Below are positions 1-6,307 of a stretch of DNA of 14,002 nucleotides, one piece after another. The notes beneath the pieces were generated by a model, which saw only the letters and a program-made list of their open reading frames with translations, ran no database searches and was not told where the DNA came from. Each line of letters starts with the position of its first letter. Within the stretch, counting starts at the first letter, position 1. Source of the stretch: Microcaldota archaeon (lineage in GTDB: Archaea > Micrarchaeota > Micrarchaeia > Anstonellales > Bilamarchaeaceae). The position numbers were made by a program, and so were the translations under genes. Location: positions 3,477 to 17,478 of the forward strand of contig JALWZW010000044.1 in assembly GCA_026992595.1 (NCBI GenBank). Direction: 5' to 3'.

Positions 1-1
1 G

Positions 2-1093
2 GGGAAAAGCACGCTGCTCTATTTAATCGCAAAAAAGGAAAAGAACGCGGTTTATTTTTCTTTTGAAGATGAGCGCGTGGTGGATTTTGAGAAAGAGGAT
101 TTTAATAAACTGCTCACCGTTGCCCTCAAGTATAAAGAAAACCCTGTTTTTTTGTTTGACGAGATTCAATATACTAAGCATTGGCAACTGTTTGTGAGAA
201 GGTTGCATAGAAACGGCTTTAAAATCTACATCACCGGCTCCAATTCCCTCCTGCTATCCACAGAATTGAGCACCGCGCTTGCGGGCAGACATCTTGATGT
301 GCTTTTGCTTCCTTTCTCTTTTAAGGAACTTCTATCTTTCCACCGCCTGCTTAAAACCTCCTATTCAACAAGAGAAAAATCCAAGGTTTTGAAAATTTTT
401 GACGATTATTTGCTGAAGGGCGGCTACCCCGCCTTTGTTTTAACAAAAGATAAAGAGGTCCTTAGGGGCATATATGAGGATATTGTAATAAAGGATGTGG
501 CTATGCGCTATGGCATTAAGGCAGTGGACGATTTGAAAAAGACCTCTGTTTATCTTGCTACCGCTATGGCAAAATATATCTCCTATCTCTCCCTCTCAAA
601 ACTTTTAGGAATTTCCCCTACCACTGCTTCCCACTATGTGGAATGTTTTGAAAATGTTTTCTTTCTCAAGAGCATATTAAAATATGGAGAATCCACCAAA
701 AAGGTTGTTAGGTCTCCTAAGAAAATCTATTTTTTGGACAACGGTTTAAGGAACTTGCTGGTTACGCGTAGGGATATAGATAGAGGAAACCTTTTAGAAA
801 ACACTGTTTTTATCCATTTATTCAGAAAGGGCTACAGGATTTTTTATTTCAAGGAGCGCCATGAATGTGATTTTATCTTCTCTTCTGAACTTTCCCCTAA
901 TTTCCACGCCGTTCAGGTGTGCTATGAGTTGAACGAGCAAAATAAGGAAAGAGAGGTTGGGGGGTTGGTTGAGGCGATGGAGTTTTTCAAATTGAAGGAG
1001 GGCCTTATCTTAACTTATGATCAGGAGGGTGAATTGAGCGTAGGGGGTAAAAAAATAATTATAATGCCTGTATGGAAATGGCTTTTAAAATAG
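2..1093 (+). CDS. AAA_14/DUF4143 family ATPase, 5' end missing
   Basis: The frame is open from base 2, so the gene starts before the window; 363 residues are visible and the GTG at 77 is not its start. The first residues are GKST, the end of a Walker A P-loop. Walker B follows as VFLFDEIQ, then a sensor-like ITGSNS and an AGRH stretch. This is the usual arrangement of the AAA_14 domain in archaeal ATPases of the DUF4143 group. The middle (AKYISYLSLSKLLGIS) is the winged-helix part of DUF4143. The C-terminus has a PD-(D/E)XK-like core, ECDFIF then AVQVCYEL, but the lysine expected after the E/Q-x position is absent, so nuclease activity is doubtful. Members are abundant, multi-copy and of unclear role in archaea; substrates are unknown. 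It is followed by a separate promoter, so no operon with the next gene is implied. Confidence 0.88.
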   Translation, partial: GKSTLLYLIAKKEKNAVYFSFEDERVVDFEKEDFNKLLTVALKYKENPVFLFDEIQYTKHWQLFVRRLHRNGFKIYITGSNSLLLSTELSTALAGRHLDVLLLPFSFKELLSFHRLLKTSYSTREKSKVLKIFDDYLLKGGYPAFVLTKDKEVLRGIYEDIVIKDVAMRYGIKAVDDLKKTSVYLATAMAKYISYLSLSKLLGISPTTASHYVECFENVFFLKSILKYGESTKKVVRSPKKIYFLDNGLRNLLVTRRDIDRGNLLENTVFIHLFRKGYRIFYFKERHECDFIFSSELSPNFHAVQVCYELNEQNKEREVGGLVEAMEFFKLKEGLILTYDQEGELSVGGKKIIIMPVWKWLLK

Positions 1094-1104
1094 CCCAAAA
1101 AACA

Positions 1105-1112
1105 TTTAAATA
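1105..1112 (+). promoter_or_regulatory. TATA box, leaderless promoter for the 1132 gene
   Basis: TTTAAATA is centred about 23 bases before the ATG at 1132. Archaeal TATA boxes sit about 26 bases before the transcription start, so the mRNA would begin at or next to the start codon. No Shine-Dalgarno is seen before the ATG. Confidence 0.6.
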
Positions 1113-1131
1113 TTAAACAAAACTCTTATAC

Positions 1132-1734
1132 ATGCGCCCCTTGCTTGTATTCCTTCTCTTTGCGCTGCCCGCCTTTTCCCAGTTTTTGGACCATAATTAT
1201 ACAGTAGTGGTGGAGCGAGACGGGAGCGCTTTTATGAGCAGGGTGCAATCTCTCGCTTATTTTGACCCTTCAGTGGATAGGGAAGCGTTGAAAAGCGCGT
1301 GTGAGCAGACGGAGGGTTGCAAAATAGAAGGCGATGCGCTTTTCATCACCGTGAAGCAAAGCAAAGGCACTCATTACTTGCTTGAAAAACGCGACCGCTT
1401 GTTTTGGATAGAGTACCGCTATGAGCAGAAAGCGCTGCCTTTGGAACTTTTTTCTGAAAAAATGAACCAACTATATGCCCGTTTAGGCCGCCCTCCCGCC
1501 TTTTCCTCCCCGCCTCTGGAGTTAGGGAAGCGCTTTGATGTGGGAGATGTAAAAATCTATTACAAAATAACGCTCCCTGATGGCTCTTCTTACACCTATG
1601 ACCTATCTCAAACGCTTAAGAGAGGCGACACCCTTTCAGCGCAAACCTCTGTTTTAAACACTGTTGCGCTTGCTTTTGTGGTGGGCGCAGTGCTTTTGGG
1701 CGCTTTAGCGCTTGTGTTCCTAAAAACAAAATAA
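1132..1734 (+). CDS. Secreted membrane-anchored protein, function unknown
   Basis: This 200-residue protein is not recognised as a member of a named family. Residues 1-16 form a signal peptide (RPLLVFLLFALPAFS) with likely cleavage near residue 16. Residues about 176-197 form one C-terminal transmembrane helix (VALAFVVGAVLLGALALVFL) followed by a short K-T-K cytoplasmic end. The 155 residues between would be extracytoplasmic. They are rich in beta-type alternation and contain two cysteines (57 and 63, in ACEQTEGC) that could form a small disulfide loop. A type I surface protein is therefore likely. The start is supported by the signal peptide and by the TATA box at the leaderless distance. 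It lies between an ATPase and HMG-CoA synthase, with its own promoter, so the neighbours say little about its role. Confidence 0.75.
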   Translation: MRPLLVFLLFALPAFSQFLDHNYTVVVERDGSAFMSRVQSLAYFDPSVDREALKSACEQTEGCKIEGDALFITVKQSKGTHYLLEKRDRLFWIEYRYEQKALPLELFSEKMNQLYARLGRPPAFSSPPLELGKRFDVGDVKIYYKITLPDGSSYTYDLSQTLKRGDTLSAQTSVLNTVALAFVVGAVLLGALALVFLKTK

Positions 1735-1740
1735 TTAAAT
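1731..1740 (+). promoter_or_regulatory. Candidate TATA box for HMG-CoA synthase
   Basis: ATAATTAAAT overlaps the stop codon of the upstream gene and is centred about 26 bases before the ATG at 1762. This is the spacing expected for a leaderless transcript. The box is less canonical than the others in the window. Confidence 0.45.
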
Positions 1741-1761
1741 CCCTCTGCTCAATATTCTGTT

Positions 1762-2802
1762 ATGGCAGGTATTGTTGGCTATGGCGCTTATATTCCTGTT
1801 TATAGGATAAAAAGCGAAGAGATTGCAGCGGTTTGGGGGGAGGATGCGGAAAGAATAAGCAAAGGTTTAGGGATTTTGGAAAAGGCGGTAGGCGGGCCTG
1901 ATGAGGATGCGGCGACTATAGCGGTGGAAGCCGCCCGCCTTGCTCTTAAGCGCGCTTCCATAGATGGCAGAGAGATAGGCGCAGTTTATATAGGCAGCGA
2001 GTCCCACCCTTATGCTGTAAAGCCCACCGCAACCATTGTGGCAGAAGCAGTGGGCGCAACCCCGCTTATGACTGCCGCTGATTTAGAGTTTGCATGCAAG
2101 GCAGGCACTGCTGGTTTGCAGGCGGCGGCAGGTCTTGTGGATAGCGGTTATATTAAGTATGCATTGATTGCAGGCGCAGACACTGCACAGGGGAGGCCGG
2201 GAGATGCGTTAGAATACTCTGCAGCTTCAGGAGGCGCTGCCTTTGTGATAGGCCCCTCTCAAGAGAGCGTTGCCATTTTAGAAAAAACCCTCTCATTTAC
2301 CACAGATACCCCTGATTTTTGGAGAAGGCCTAAGGCAGATTATCCCATGCACGGCGGCAGATTTACAGGCAAACCTGCTTATTTCAAGCATGTAATCAAT
2401 GCAACCACCATGCTTTTAGAGGAGATGGGAAGGGAGATTTCAGATTATGATTATGTGGTTTTCCACCAGCCCAACGCAAGGTTTCCTAAAGAGGCGGCAA
2501 AGCGCTTAGGGGTGAGAGAGGAGCAACTTCTCCCCGGCTTATTGGTGCCTTATGTTGGCAACACTTACTCGGGCGCTTCTCTGCTCGGATTGGCTGCAGT
2601 GCTGGATGTGGCAGAGCCGGGGCAATTGGTTTTAGTGACTTCCTACGGTTCAGGCGCTGGCTCTGATTCCTTCTCCTTTAAAATTACCGATAAAATTGAA
2701 GAGGTCAGGGAGCGGGGAGTTAAGGTTAAGGAGATGTTGGAAAGGAAGCGGTATATTAGTTACGCCACTTATGTGAAATTCAGGAATAAACTTAAAATGT
2801 AA
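1762..2802 (+). CDS. hmgs: Hydroxymethylglutaryl-CoA synthase
   Basis: Condenses acetyl-CoA with acetoacetyl-CoA to HMG-CoA, the second step of the mevalonate pathway that supplies archaeal isoprenoid lipids. At 346 residues it is the normal archaeal length. The thiolase fold opens with [14 protein letters not shown]. Glu80 in GSES, Cys112 in [11 protein letters not shown] (the acylated nucleophile) and His235 in VFHQPN make up the catalytic set. GNTYSGAS (266-273) and [11 protein letters not shown] (294-304) are the late glycine-rich signatures of the family. In many archaea the gene sits with acetoacetyl-CoA thiolase and a DUF35 zinc/OB protein, which form a complex with it. Neither is next to it here, so those partners must be elsewhere. 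No Shine-Dalgarno is visible; the TATA-like box over the previous stop suggests a leaderless message. Confidence 0.95.
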   Translation: MAGIVGYGAYIPVYRIKSEEIAAVWGEDAERISKGLGILEKAVGGPDEDAATIAVEAARLALKRASIDGREIGAVYIGSESHPYAVKPTATIVAEAVGATPLMTAADLEFACKAGTAGLQAAAGLVDSGYIKYALIAGADTAQGRPGDALEYSAASGGAAFVIGPSQESVAILEKTLSFTTDTPDFWRRPKADYPMHGGRFTGKPAYFKHVINATTMLLEEMGREISDYDYVVFHQPNARFPKEAAKRLGVREEQLLPGLLVPYVGNTYSGASLLGLAAVLDVAEPGQLVLVTSYGSGAGSDSFSFKITDKIEEVRERGVKVKEMLERKRYISYATYVKFRNKLKM

Positions 2803-2810
2803 TTTTAAAA
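2803..2810 (+). promoter_or_regulatory. TATA box of tRNA-Ile
   Basis: TTTTAAAA is centred near 2806.5, just after the HMG-CoA synthase stop. Start of transcription about 26 bases on would fall near 2833, giving the tRNA a 5' leader of only about 5 bases. Confidence 0.5.
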
Positions 2811-2837
2811 GGTTTTTTGGTTCTAATCAATAAATAG

Positions 2838-2950
2838 GGGCCTGTAGCTCAGTCTGGTTAGAGCGACGGTCTTATATGACCCGTTCTAATACAGTTTTCA
2901 GACTGGACTAAGAAAGCCGTAGGTCCGGAGTTCAAATCTCCGCAGGCCCA
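2838..2950 (+). tRNA. tRNA-Ile(UAU) with a 38-base intron
   Basis: All arms fold by eye. Acceptor is GGGCCTG (2838-2844) with CAGGCCC (2943-2949), and the discriminator is A2950. The D stem is GCTC/GAGC with a GG-containing loop. The anticodon stem is ACGGT (2866-2870) with GCCGT (2916-2920), and the T arm is CGGAG-TTCAAAT-CTCCG. Removing 2877-2914 gives a 75-base tRNA with loop CTTATAA, that is anticodon UAU at 2873-2875. The body matches archaeal tRNA-Ile (GGGCC acceptor, A73). CCA is not encoded. The anticodon reads AUA codons, which are used in this window. The last 19 bases overlap the antisense 3' end of the Cbf5 gene. The identity rests on the splice position, which the bulge-helix-bulge motif fixes. 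Confidence 0.9.
2877..2914 (+). other. tRNA intron, bulge-helix-bulge bounded
   Basis: The intron is inserted at the canonical 37/38 position. Exon bases CTTA (2871-2874) pair with intron bases TAAG (2909-2912) to make the 4-bp central helix. Three-base bulges TAT (2875-2877) and AAA (2913-2915) flank it, and both are cut after their second base. The inner helix is weak: G2878-C2908, a mismatch, then CC with GG. This is a typical substrate for archaeal tRNA splicing endonuclease. Confidence 0.85.
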
Positions 2951-3777
2951 TGGAGAGGGTTTTTCCCTCTCCTATAATGCATTCTCTCTATTTTCACCGC
3001 CAGCCCTTTTTTTGCCCCTTTTTCTCTCATATAAACCCCCACCCCCACAAACTCTTCCCCGCAATATATAGCAACCTTCTGTCCTTTCTCCACCTCTTCT
3101 TCTCTCACTATGCCGGGTGCCATTATTTGAGCGCCTGAAACCACGGTTGCTAGGCAGGAAGGTTTTATCCATATTTTGGGGAAGGGGATGTAGTGATGGG
3201 CAGGTTTTAGCAATTTTTCCAACTCCTCTCTGCTTTTAGCTCTTAACAGCGCGGAAAATTGAACCGCCTCCCCTTCTTCTATTCCCCCCACAGCAACCCT
3301 CCTCAACTCCTCCATATATGCACCGCCGCACTTTGCCCCTATATCTGCGCATAGCACTCTTATATATGTCCCTGCTTCCACCTCTGTTTCAAAAAGCGCC
3401 CTTTTTCCATCTTCTGCCATCTCTAAAAGTTTAATATATTCAACGCGCCTTTTTCTCCGCACTTTCTTTACCGCGCTTTCTTTGGGGGGCACCTGCCACA
3501 CCTCGCCCTCCATTGCTTTAAACAACCGCTCCACTGCTGCTTTTGTTTGCGGCTTTTTAAATTTTATTATTCCCACATACCTTTTCTTTTTTGCGATTAT
3601 ATAGCGCAACAATTTAGTGGCTCTATCTAGCGCGATGGGCAGCACACCGCTTACTTCAGGGTCCAATGTTCCTGCATGGCCTGCGCGATGGGCTTTAAAT
3701 ATTCTCCTTATATATGCGCAAATTTCATGGCTTGTTATGCCTGGCGGTTTGTCTAAAATAAGGATGTGGTCATACAT
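2932..3777 (-). CDS. cbf5: Cbf5/TruB-family tRNA/rRNA pseudouridine synthase
   Basis: Isomerises uridine to pseudouridine. Archaeal Cbf5 is the catalytic subunit of H/ACA guide RNPs (with Nop10, Gar1, L7Ae) and can modify tRNA U55. LDKPPGITSHE near the N-terminus and AGHAGTLDPEVSGVLPI with the catalytic Asp (about residue 39) are TruB-family signatures. A PUA domain fills about residues 190-270 (IWIKPSCLATVVSGAQIMAPGIV). At 281 residues it is shorter than typical archaeal Cbf5 (about 330) and lacks the usual N-terminal extension. I chose ATG 3777: the in-frame TTG at 3783 has no support, and a stop lies at 3817-3819. The ATG overlaps the stop of the eL14-like gene, so translation is probably coupled. 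The C-terminus (GPAEI) is read antisense through the tRNA-Ile T arm and acceptor. Last gene of the 5170-2932 operon. Confidence 0.9.
   Translation of the reverse strand: MYDHILILDKPPGITSHEICAYIRRIFKAHRAGHAGTLDPEVSGVLPIALDRATKLLRYIIAKKKRYVGIIKFKKPQTKAAVERLFKAMEGEVWQVPPKESAVKKVRRKRRVEYIKLLEMAEDGKRALFETEVEAGTYIRVLCADIGAKCGGAYMEELRRVAVGGIEEGEAVQFSALLRAKSREELEKLLKPAHHYIPFPKIWIKPSCLATVVSGAQIMAPGIVREEEVEKGQKVAIYCGEEFVGVGVYMREKGAKKGLAVKIERMHYRRGKNPLHGPAEI
2952..2972 (+). terminator. 8-bp hairpin with T5 loop after tRNA-Ile
   Basis: GGAGAGGG (2952-2959) and CCCTCTCC (2965-2972) are perfectly complementary around TTTTT. It begins two bases after the tRNA. The T5 run could act as an archaeal oligo-T terminator, or the hairpin could guide 3' trimming. 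The same bases encode the C-terminal part of Cbf5 on the other strand. Confidence 0.45.
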
Positions 3778-3907
3778 ATTCAAGGTTTCTAACCGAATAC
3801 TTCCTTTCTTTACCTTTTACCTTTACTATTGCGTAAGGTCCTTCTATTTTAACAATCTCTCCCTGCTCGCCTTTTCTCCTTCCTTTAAGTATGATGCATT
3901 TTTTCAT
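3770..3907 (-). CDS. rpl14e: Small eL14-like ribosomal protein (KOW domain)
   Basis: This 45-residue ORF sits exactly between cytidylate kinase and Cbf5. It starts MKKCIILKGRRKGEQGEIVK and ends YSVRNLEYV. The LKGRRKGEQGEIVKI stretch is a KOW motif, and the tail resembles the RRRVNILHLEP end of archaeal L14e from memory. In many archaea the order is cmk - rpl14e - cbf5, which supports the call. Archaeal eL14 is usually 75-95 residues, so this is a minimal form. A good Shine-Dalgarno (GGTGGT) lies four bases before ATG 3907. The gene overlaps the end of cmk by 23 bases and the Cbf5 start by 8, so the three are translationally linked. It would sit in the large subunit. Another KOW protein is possible, but position and motif agree. 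Confidence 0.78.
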   Translation of the reverse strand: MKKCIILKGRRKGEQGEIVKIEGPYAIVKVKGKERKYSVRNLEYV

Positions 3908-4415
3908 CAGACCACCTTTTTACAAACTTTACTATTTCTTCTGCCACCTCTTCGGGCGTTTTTCCTTCCGTGTCTATAATTAAATCAAATATTTCCTCGT
4001 CCTTAATATTTATTCCGTACAAAGATTTATAGCGCTTTATATTGTTTTCATCCTTTTCGCGCACATATTCCTTAGCTTTCTCCTCTGCCAATTTCTCCCT
4101 CCCCCTTATCCTCCTTACCCTCTCCTCAAAACTTGCCCTTAATTTTATCTTTATATCTGCCTCCACCATCCAAGGCCCTAACCAACTGCTCACCACGCAA
4201 TCGCGCTGCGCCATCTCTTTGAGCGCCTTATCAAATTCCAAATCTATATCAGGGTCCTTTTCTGCTAATTTTTGAAACTCTACCACGCTCATACCGCGCC
4301 GCGCTGCCAAATCTTTAAAAGTGGGGGAGATGTGAGGGAGGTTAAGCATTTTTGCAACTATTTTAGCAACAGTGGTTTTTCCGCTGCCCGTAAATCCAAA
4401 TATTGCAATCTTCAT
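3885..4415 (-). CDS. cmk: Cytidylate kinase, archaeal type
   Basis: Phosphorylates CMP/dCMP to the diphosphate with ATP in nucleotide salvage. At 176 residues it matches the short archaeal form. The P-loop is GFTGSGKTT (residues 7-15). GMSVVEFQKLAEKDPDIDLEFD (about 41-62) is the archaeal Cmk signature region (GMS-EF-AE-D-IDxxxD). The lid arginines are in RVRRIRGRE (99-107), and NIKRYKSLYGINIKDEEIFDLIIDT (125-149) is the conserved C-terminal block. The long ORF could start at 4481, but ATG 4415 forms an ATGA overlap with the insertase stop (4412-4415) and puts the P-loop at the proper distance from the N-terminus. The 3' end overlaps the eL14-like gene. No adenylate kinase or eL34 gene is present in this cluster. 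Confidence 0.93.
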   Translation of the reverse strand: MKIAIFGFTGSGKTTVAKIVAKMLNLPHISPTFKDLAARRGMSVVEFQKLAEKDPDIDLEFDKALKEMAQRDCVVSSWLGPWMVEADIKIKLRASFEERVRRIRGREKLAEEKAKEYVREKDENNIKRYKSLYGINIKDEEIFDLIIDTEGKTPEEVAEEIVKFVKRWSDEKMHHT

Positions 4416-5170
4416 TTCTTCACCGCTTTTAGGGCTACTGTGTAAGTCATGCTTATTAGGAAGGAGGAAAGGATAAACCACCAGTATGGCTGGTAGATTT
4501 TTTTAACATTTATGAGCGGTATGGTTATAGGAAGTTCTACCATAAAGTAAGTGGCGTTGTTAAGCGTTAATTTCACCTCTTCTGCTTTTGAGCGTATCTT
4601 TATAACCACCTCTTCTCCCTTTGCATACCTCTCTTTCACCTCAATCTCAGGCGCGCCGTTTCCTTGCGGCTTCTCCGCATACCCCTCGTCCTTAAACTCT
4701 CCGTAATAAAATACCTTTTCGCTTTTTCCCACGCTTTTACCCTCTTTTAGCGCTTCCGCTCTTATAAGCCAGGTTCCCTCTTTTTGCGGGGTGAAGCAGT
4801 ATGCAAACTCCTCAGGCCCTGCGCACCCCTCCCCCTTTCGCAGCGTTATAGTTATATCGTCTTTAGTATATGGGTCTAAATAGTCTATAACTCCTATAAT
4901 TGCGAAAAATACTATTATTATAGCAAAAGTATATTTAAGTTGGGAAAAGAGCAGTTTTTGGCTTTTAGGGAGCAAGCCCATCTGTTTTTGAAGCACCTCT
5001 TTCATCGCTTTTTGATCCTTCCTCTTTCTTGCCTCCTCCATCTCTTTATTAAGCTGTTTGGTTTCCTGCTTTATTTCTTCTATGAGTTTAAAATCTATCA
5101 GTTTTTTCCTTAAGTAATTAGCGCTTATAACATAAACTATCGCTATCAAAACCACCAAAAATTCAAACAT
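4412..5170 (-). CDS. DUF106/EMC3-type membrane insertase with large extracellular insert
   Basis: The archaeal DUF106 family belongs to the Oxa1/YidC/EMC3/GET1 insertases that place membrane proteins in the bilayer. This 252-residue protein has TM1 at 2-19 and a charged cytoplasmic coiled coil at about 28-66 (KQLNKEMEEARKRKDQKAM). A QKLLFSQLKY segment leads into TM2 (78-96), and TM3 runs at about 228-248 (YWWFILSSFLISMTYTVA). These are family hallmarks. Unusual is the stretch 103-210 between TM2 and TM3, normally short. Here it is a beta-rich extracytoplasmic domain with Cys116 and Cys125. The start at 5170 is chosen because a TATA box at 5193-5200 sits at leaderless distance; the open frame up to 5305 would cross that box. 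First gene of the operon with cmk, eL14-like and cbf5, matching the conserved archaeal order. Confidence 0.85.
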   Translation of the reverse strand: MFEFLVVLIAIVYVISANYLRKKLIDFKLIEEIKQETKQLNKEMEEARKRKDQKAMKEVLQKQMGLLPKSQKLLFSQLKYTFAIIIVFFAIIGVIDYLDPYTKDDITITLRKGEGCAGPEEFAYCFTPQKEGTWLIRAEALKEGKSVGKSEKVFYYGEFKDEGYAEKPQGNGAPEIEVKERYAKGEEVVIKIRSKAEEVKLTLNNATYFMVELPITIPLINVKKIYQPYWWFILSSFLISMTYTVALKAVKK

Positions 5171-5192
5171 ATTAAAAAAACCTTGTTTGGTG

Positions 5193-5200
5193 TATTTAAA
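5193..5200 (-). promoter_or_regulatory. TATA box of the insertase-cmk-eL14-cbf5 operon
   Basis: TTTAAATA on the minus strand is centred 26.5 bases before ATG 5170, so the message would begin at the start codon. It decides the start of the insertase. It is the only obvious promoter for the four genes. Confidence 0.7.
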
Positions 5201-5345
5201 GGTTTTGGCAATCTCTTCGCCTTCCAAATAGGTTATTTTCTCCAAGTTAATTTGGTTATTTTGGTAAATTTCTCTTTCCTTATGTTCAATGGCAGATATC
5301 CCCATAGAGTTATTTTTTATTATGTGTTGTGCTGAAAGTAAGATA

Positions 5346-5373
5346 AAAACCTGTGCTTTCTGTTATAGGTTTT
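5346..5373 (-). terminator. Possible terminator after the methyltransferase
   Basis: AAAACCT and AGGTTTT form a 7-bp inverted repeat with a 14-base loop, 8 bases beyond the methyltransferase stop. On the minus strand the second arm ends in TTTTT. Hairpin terminators are not the rule in archaea, so the T-run may be the active part. Confidence 0.35.
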
Positions 5374-5380
5374 AACATCT

Positions 5381-6307
5381 TTATAATTCACTACTCTCAA
5401 TAACTGCAGGTTCGGGAAAATCAAAATTTAATTTTTCTTCAAACAATTTTTTCTGCATGGTCTCCTTCTTTATTCTTTTAAAAGCAGTTTCGCAATATCT
5501 CTTTGATGTGTCTATTCCAATAAATCTTCTTCTTAATTGCCATGCTACTAGTGTGGTTGTTCCAGCACCGTTAAAGGGGTCTAATACAATGTCTCCTTTA
5601 TAGGAGAAAAGTTTCAAGATTCTTTTAGGGAGTTCTTCAGGAAACATGGCAGGGTGGCCGAACTCCTTCATTCTGGTTTCTGGAGTAAATTTCCACTTAG
5701 CATAAACCCATTCTTTGAATTCTTCTTCTGTTATATCAATATTTTCTTTTTTTCCGGCTTTTTTATGGGTTTGCTTATCAAAGATTTCTATGAATTCCCA
5801 GGTATATTTTAAATAAGGCATTGATGGTGATTTCCAACTTCCCCATGCTGTATATTTTGCATTATAGTTGTTTTTTTCCCATAGTACTTCCGCTTTCCAT
5901 AAAAATCCTATTTTAATTAACTGATTGGAAATAATGTGGTGTGTCGGAACATAATCTGAGAATAACGGCTGAATATTGACCGCTATCCTTCCTCCTGGTT
6001 TTAAAATTCTATAACATTCTCTCCAGATATTATATAGTTTTTTAAAATATTCGTTCCATTCTATGGTGTCTTGCGTAGGGTCATTAGCATAACTATGTCC
6101 GAAATTGTATGGAGGAGAAGTTAAAACAATATCTATAGAATTTGGTGGTATTTTAGATAAAACCCCTTCTGCATCCCCAATAATGATCTTATTTAAAAAC
6201 TTTTTAATCTCAGGAGGTTCCTCAACTATCATTGTTTCTTTTGCTGACTTAGTACCTTTTCTTATTTTTTCTTTGAGTCCTTTATTCTTTATCTTCTCAG
6301 GACTCAT
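5381..6307 (-). CDS. Type II DNA methyltransferase, beta class (N4-C or N6-A)
   Basis: Transfers a methyl group from S-adenosylmethionine to an exocyclic amino group of cytosine or adenine and so protects host sites. Motif IV is TSPPYNFG (residues 63-70) near the N-terminus. Motif I, the AdoMet pocket, is near the C-terminus as VLDPFNGAGTTT (241-252), followed by FIGIDTS. This circular order defines the beta class. SPPY is commoner in N4-cytosine enzymes but does not settle the base. At 308 residues the length is normal, with a basic N-terminal extension of about 38 residues. ATG 6307 is chosen because it overlaps the endonuclease stop as ATGA; the frame to 6352 lies inside the endonuclease gene. 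The region is more AT-rich and has almost none of the GCGC-rich codons of its neighbours, a sign of transfer. Confidence 0.92.
   Translation of the reverse strand: MSPEKIKNKGLKEKIRKGTKSAKETMIVEEPPEIKKFLNKIIIGDAEGVLSKIPPNSIDIVLTSPPYNFGHSYANDPTQDTIEWNEYFKKLYNIWRECYRILKPGGRIAVNIQPLFSDYVPTHHIISNQLIKIGFLWKAEVLWEKNNYNAKYTAWGSWKSPSMPYLKYTWEFIEIFDKQTHKKAGKKENIDITEEEFKEWVYAKWKFTPETRMKEFGHPAMFPEELPKRILKLFSYKGDIVLDPFNGAGTTTLVAWQLRRRFIGIDTSKRYCETAFKRIKKETMQKKLFEEKLNFDFPEPAVIESSEL

Noticed and set aside
5171..5305. 45-codon N-terminal extension of the insertase reading frame
   Set aside because: A TATA box at 5193-5200 lies inside it at leaderless distance from ATG 5170, and TM1 begins right after that ATG. 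The extension has no family resemblance.
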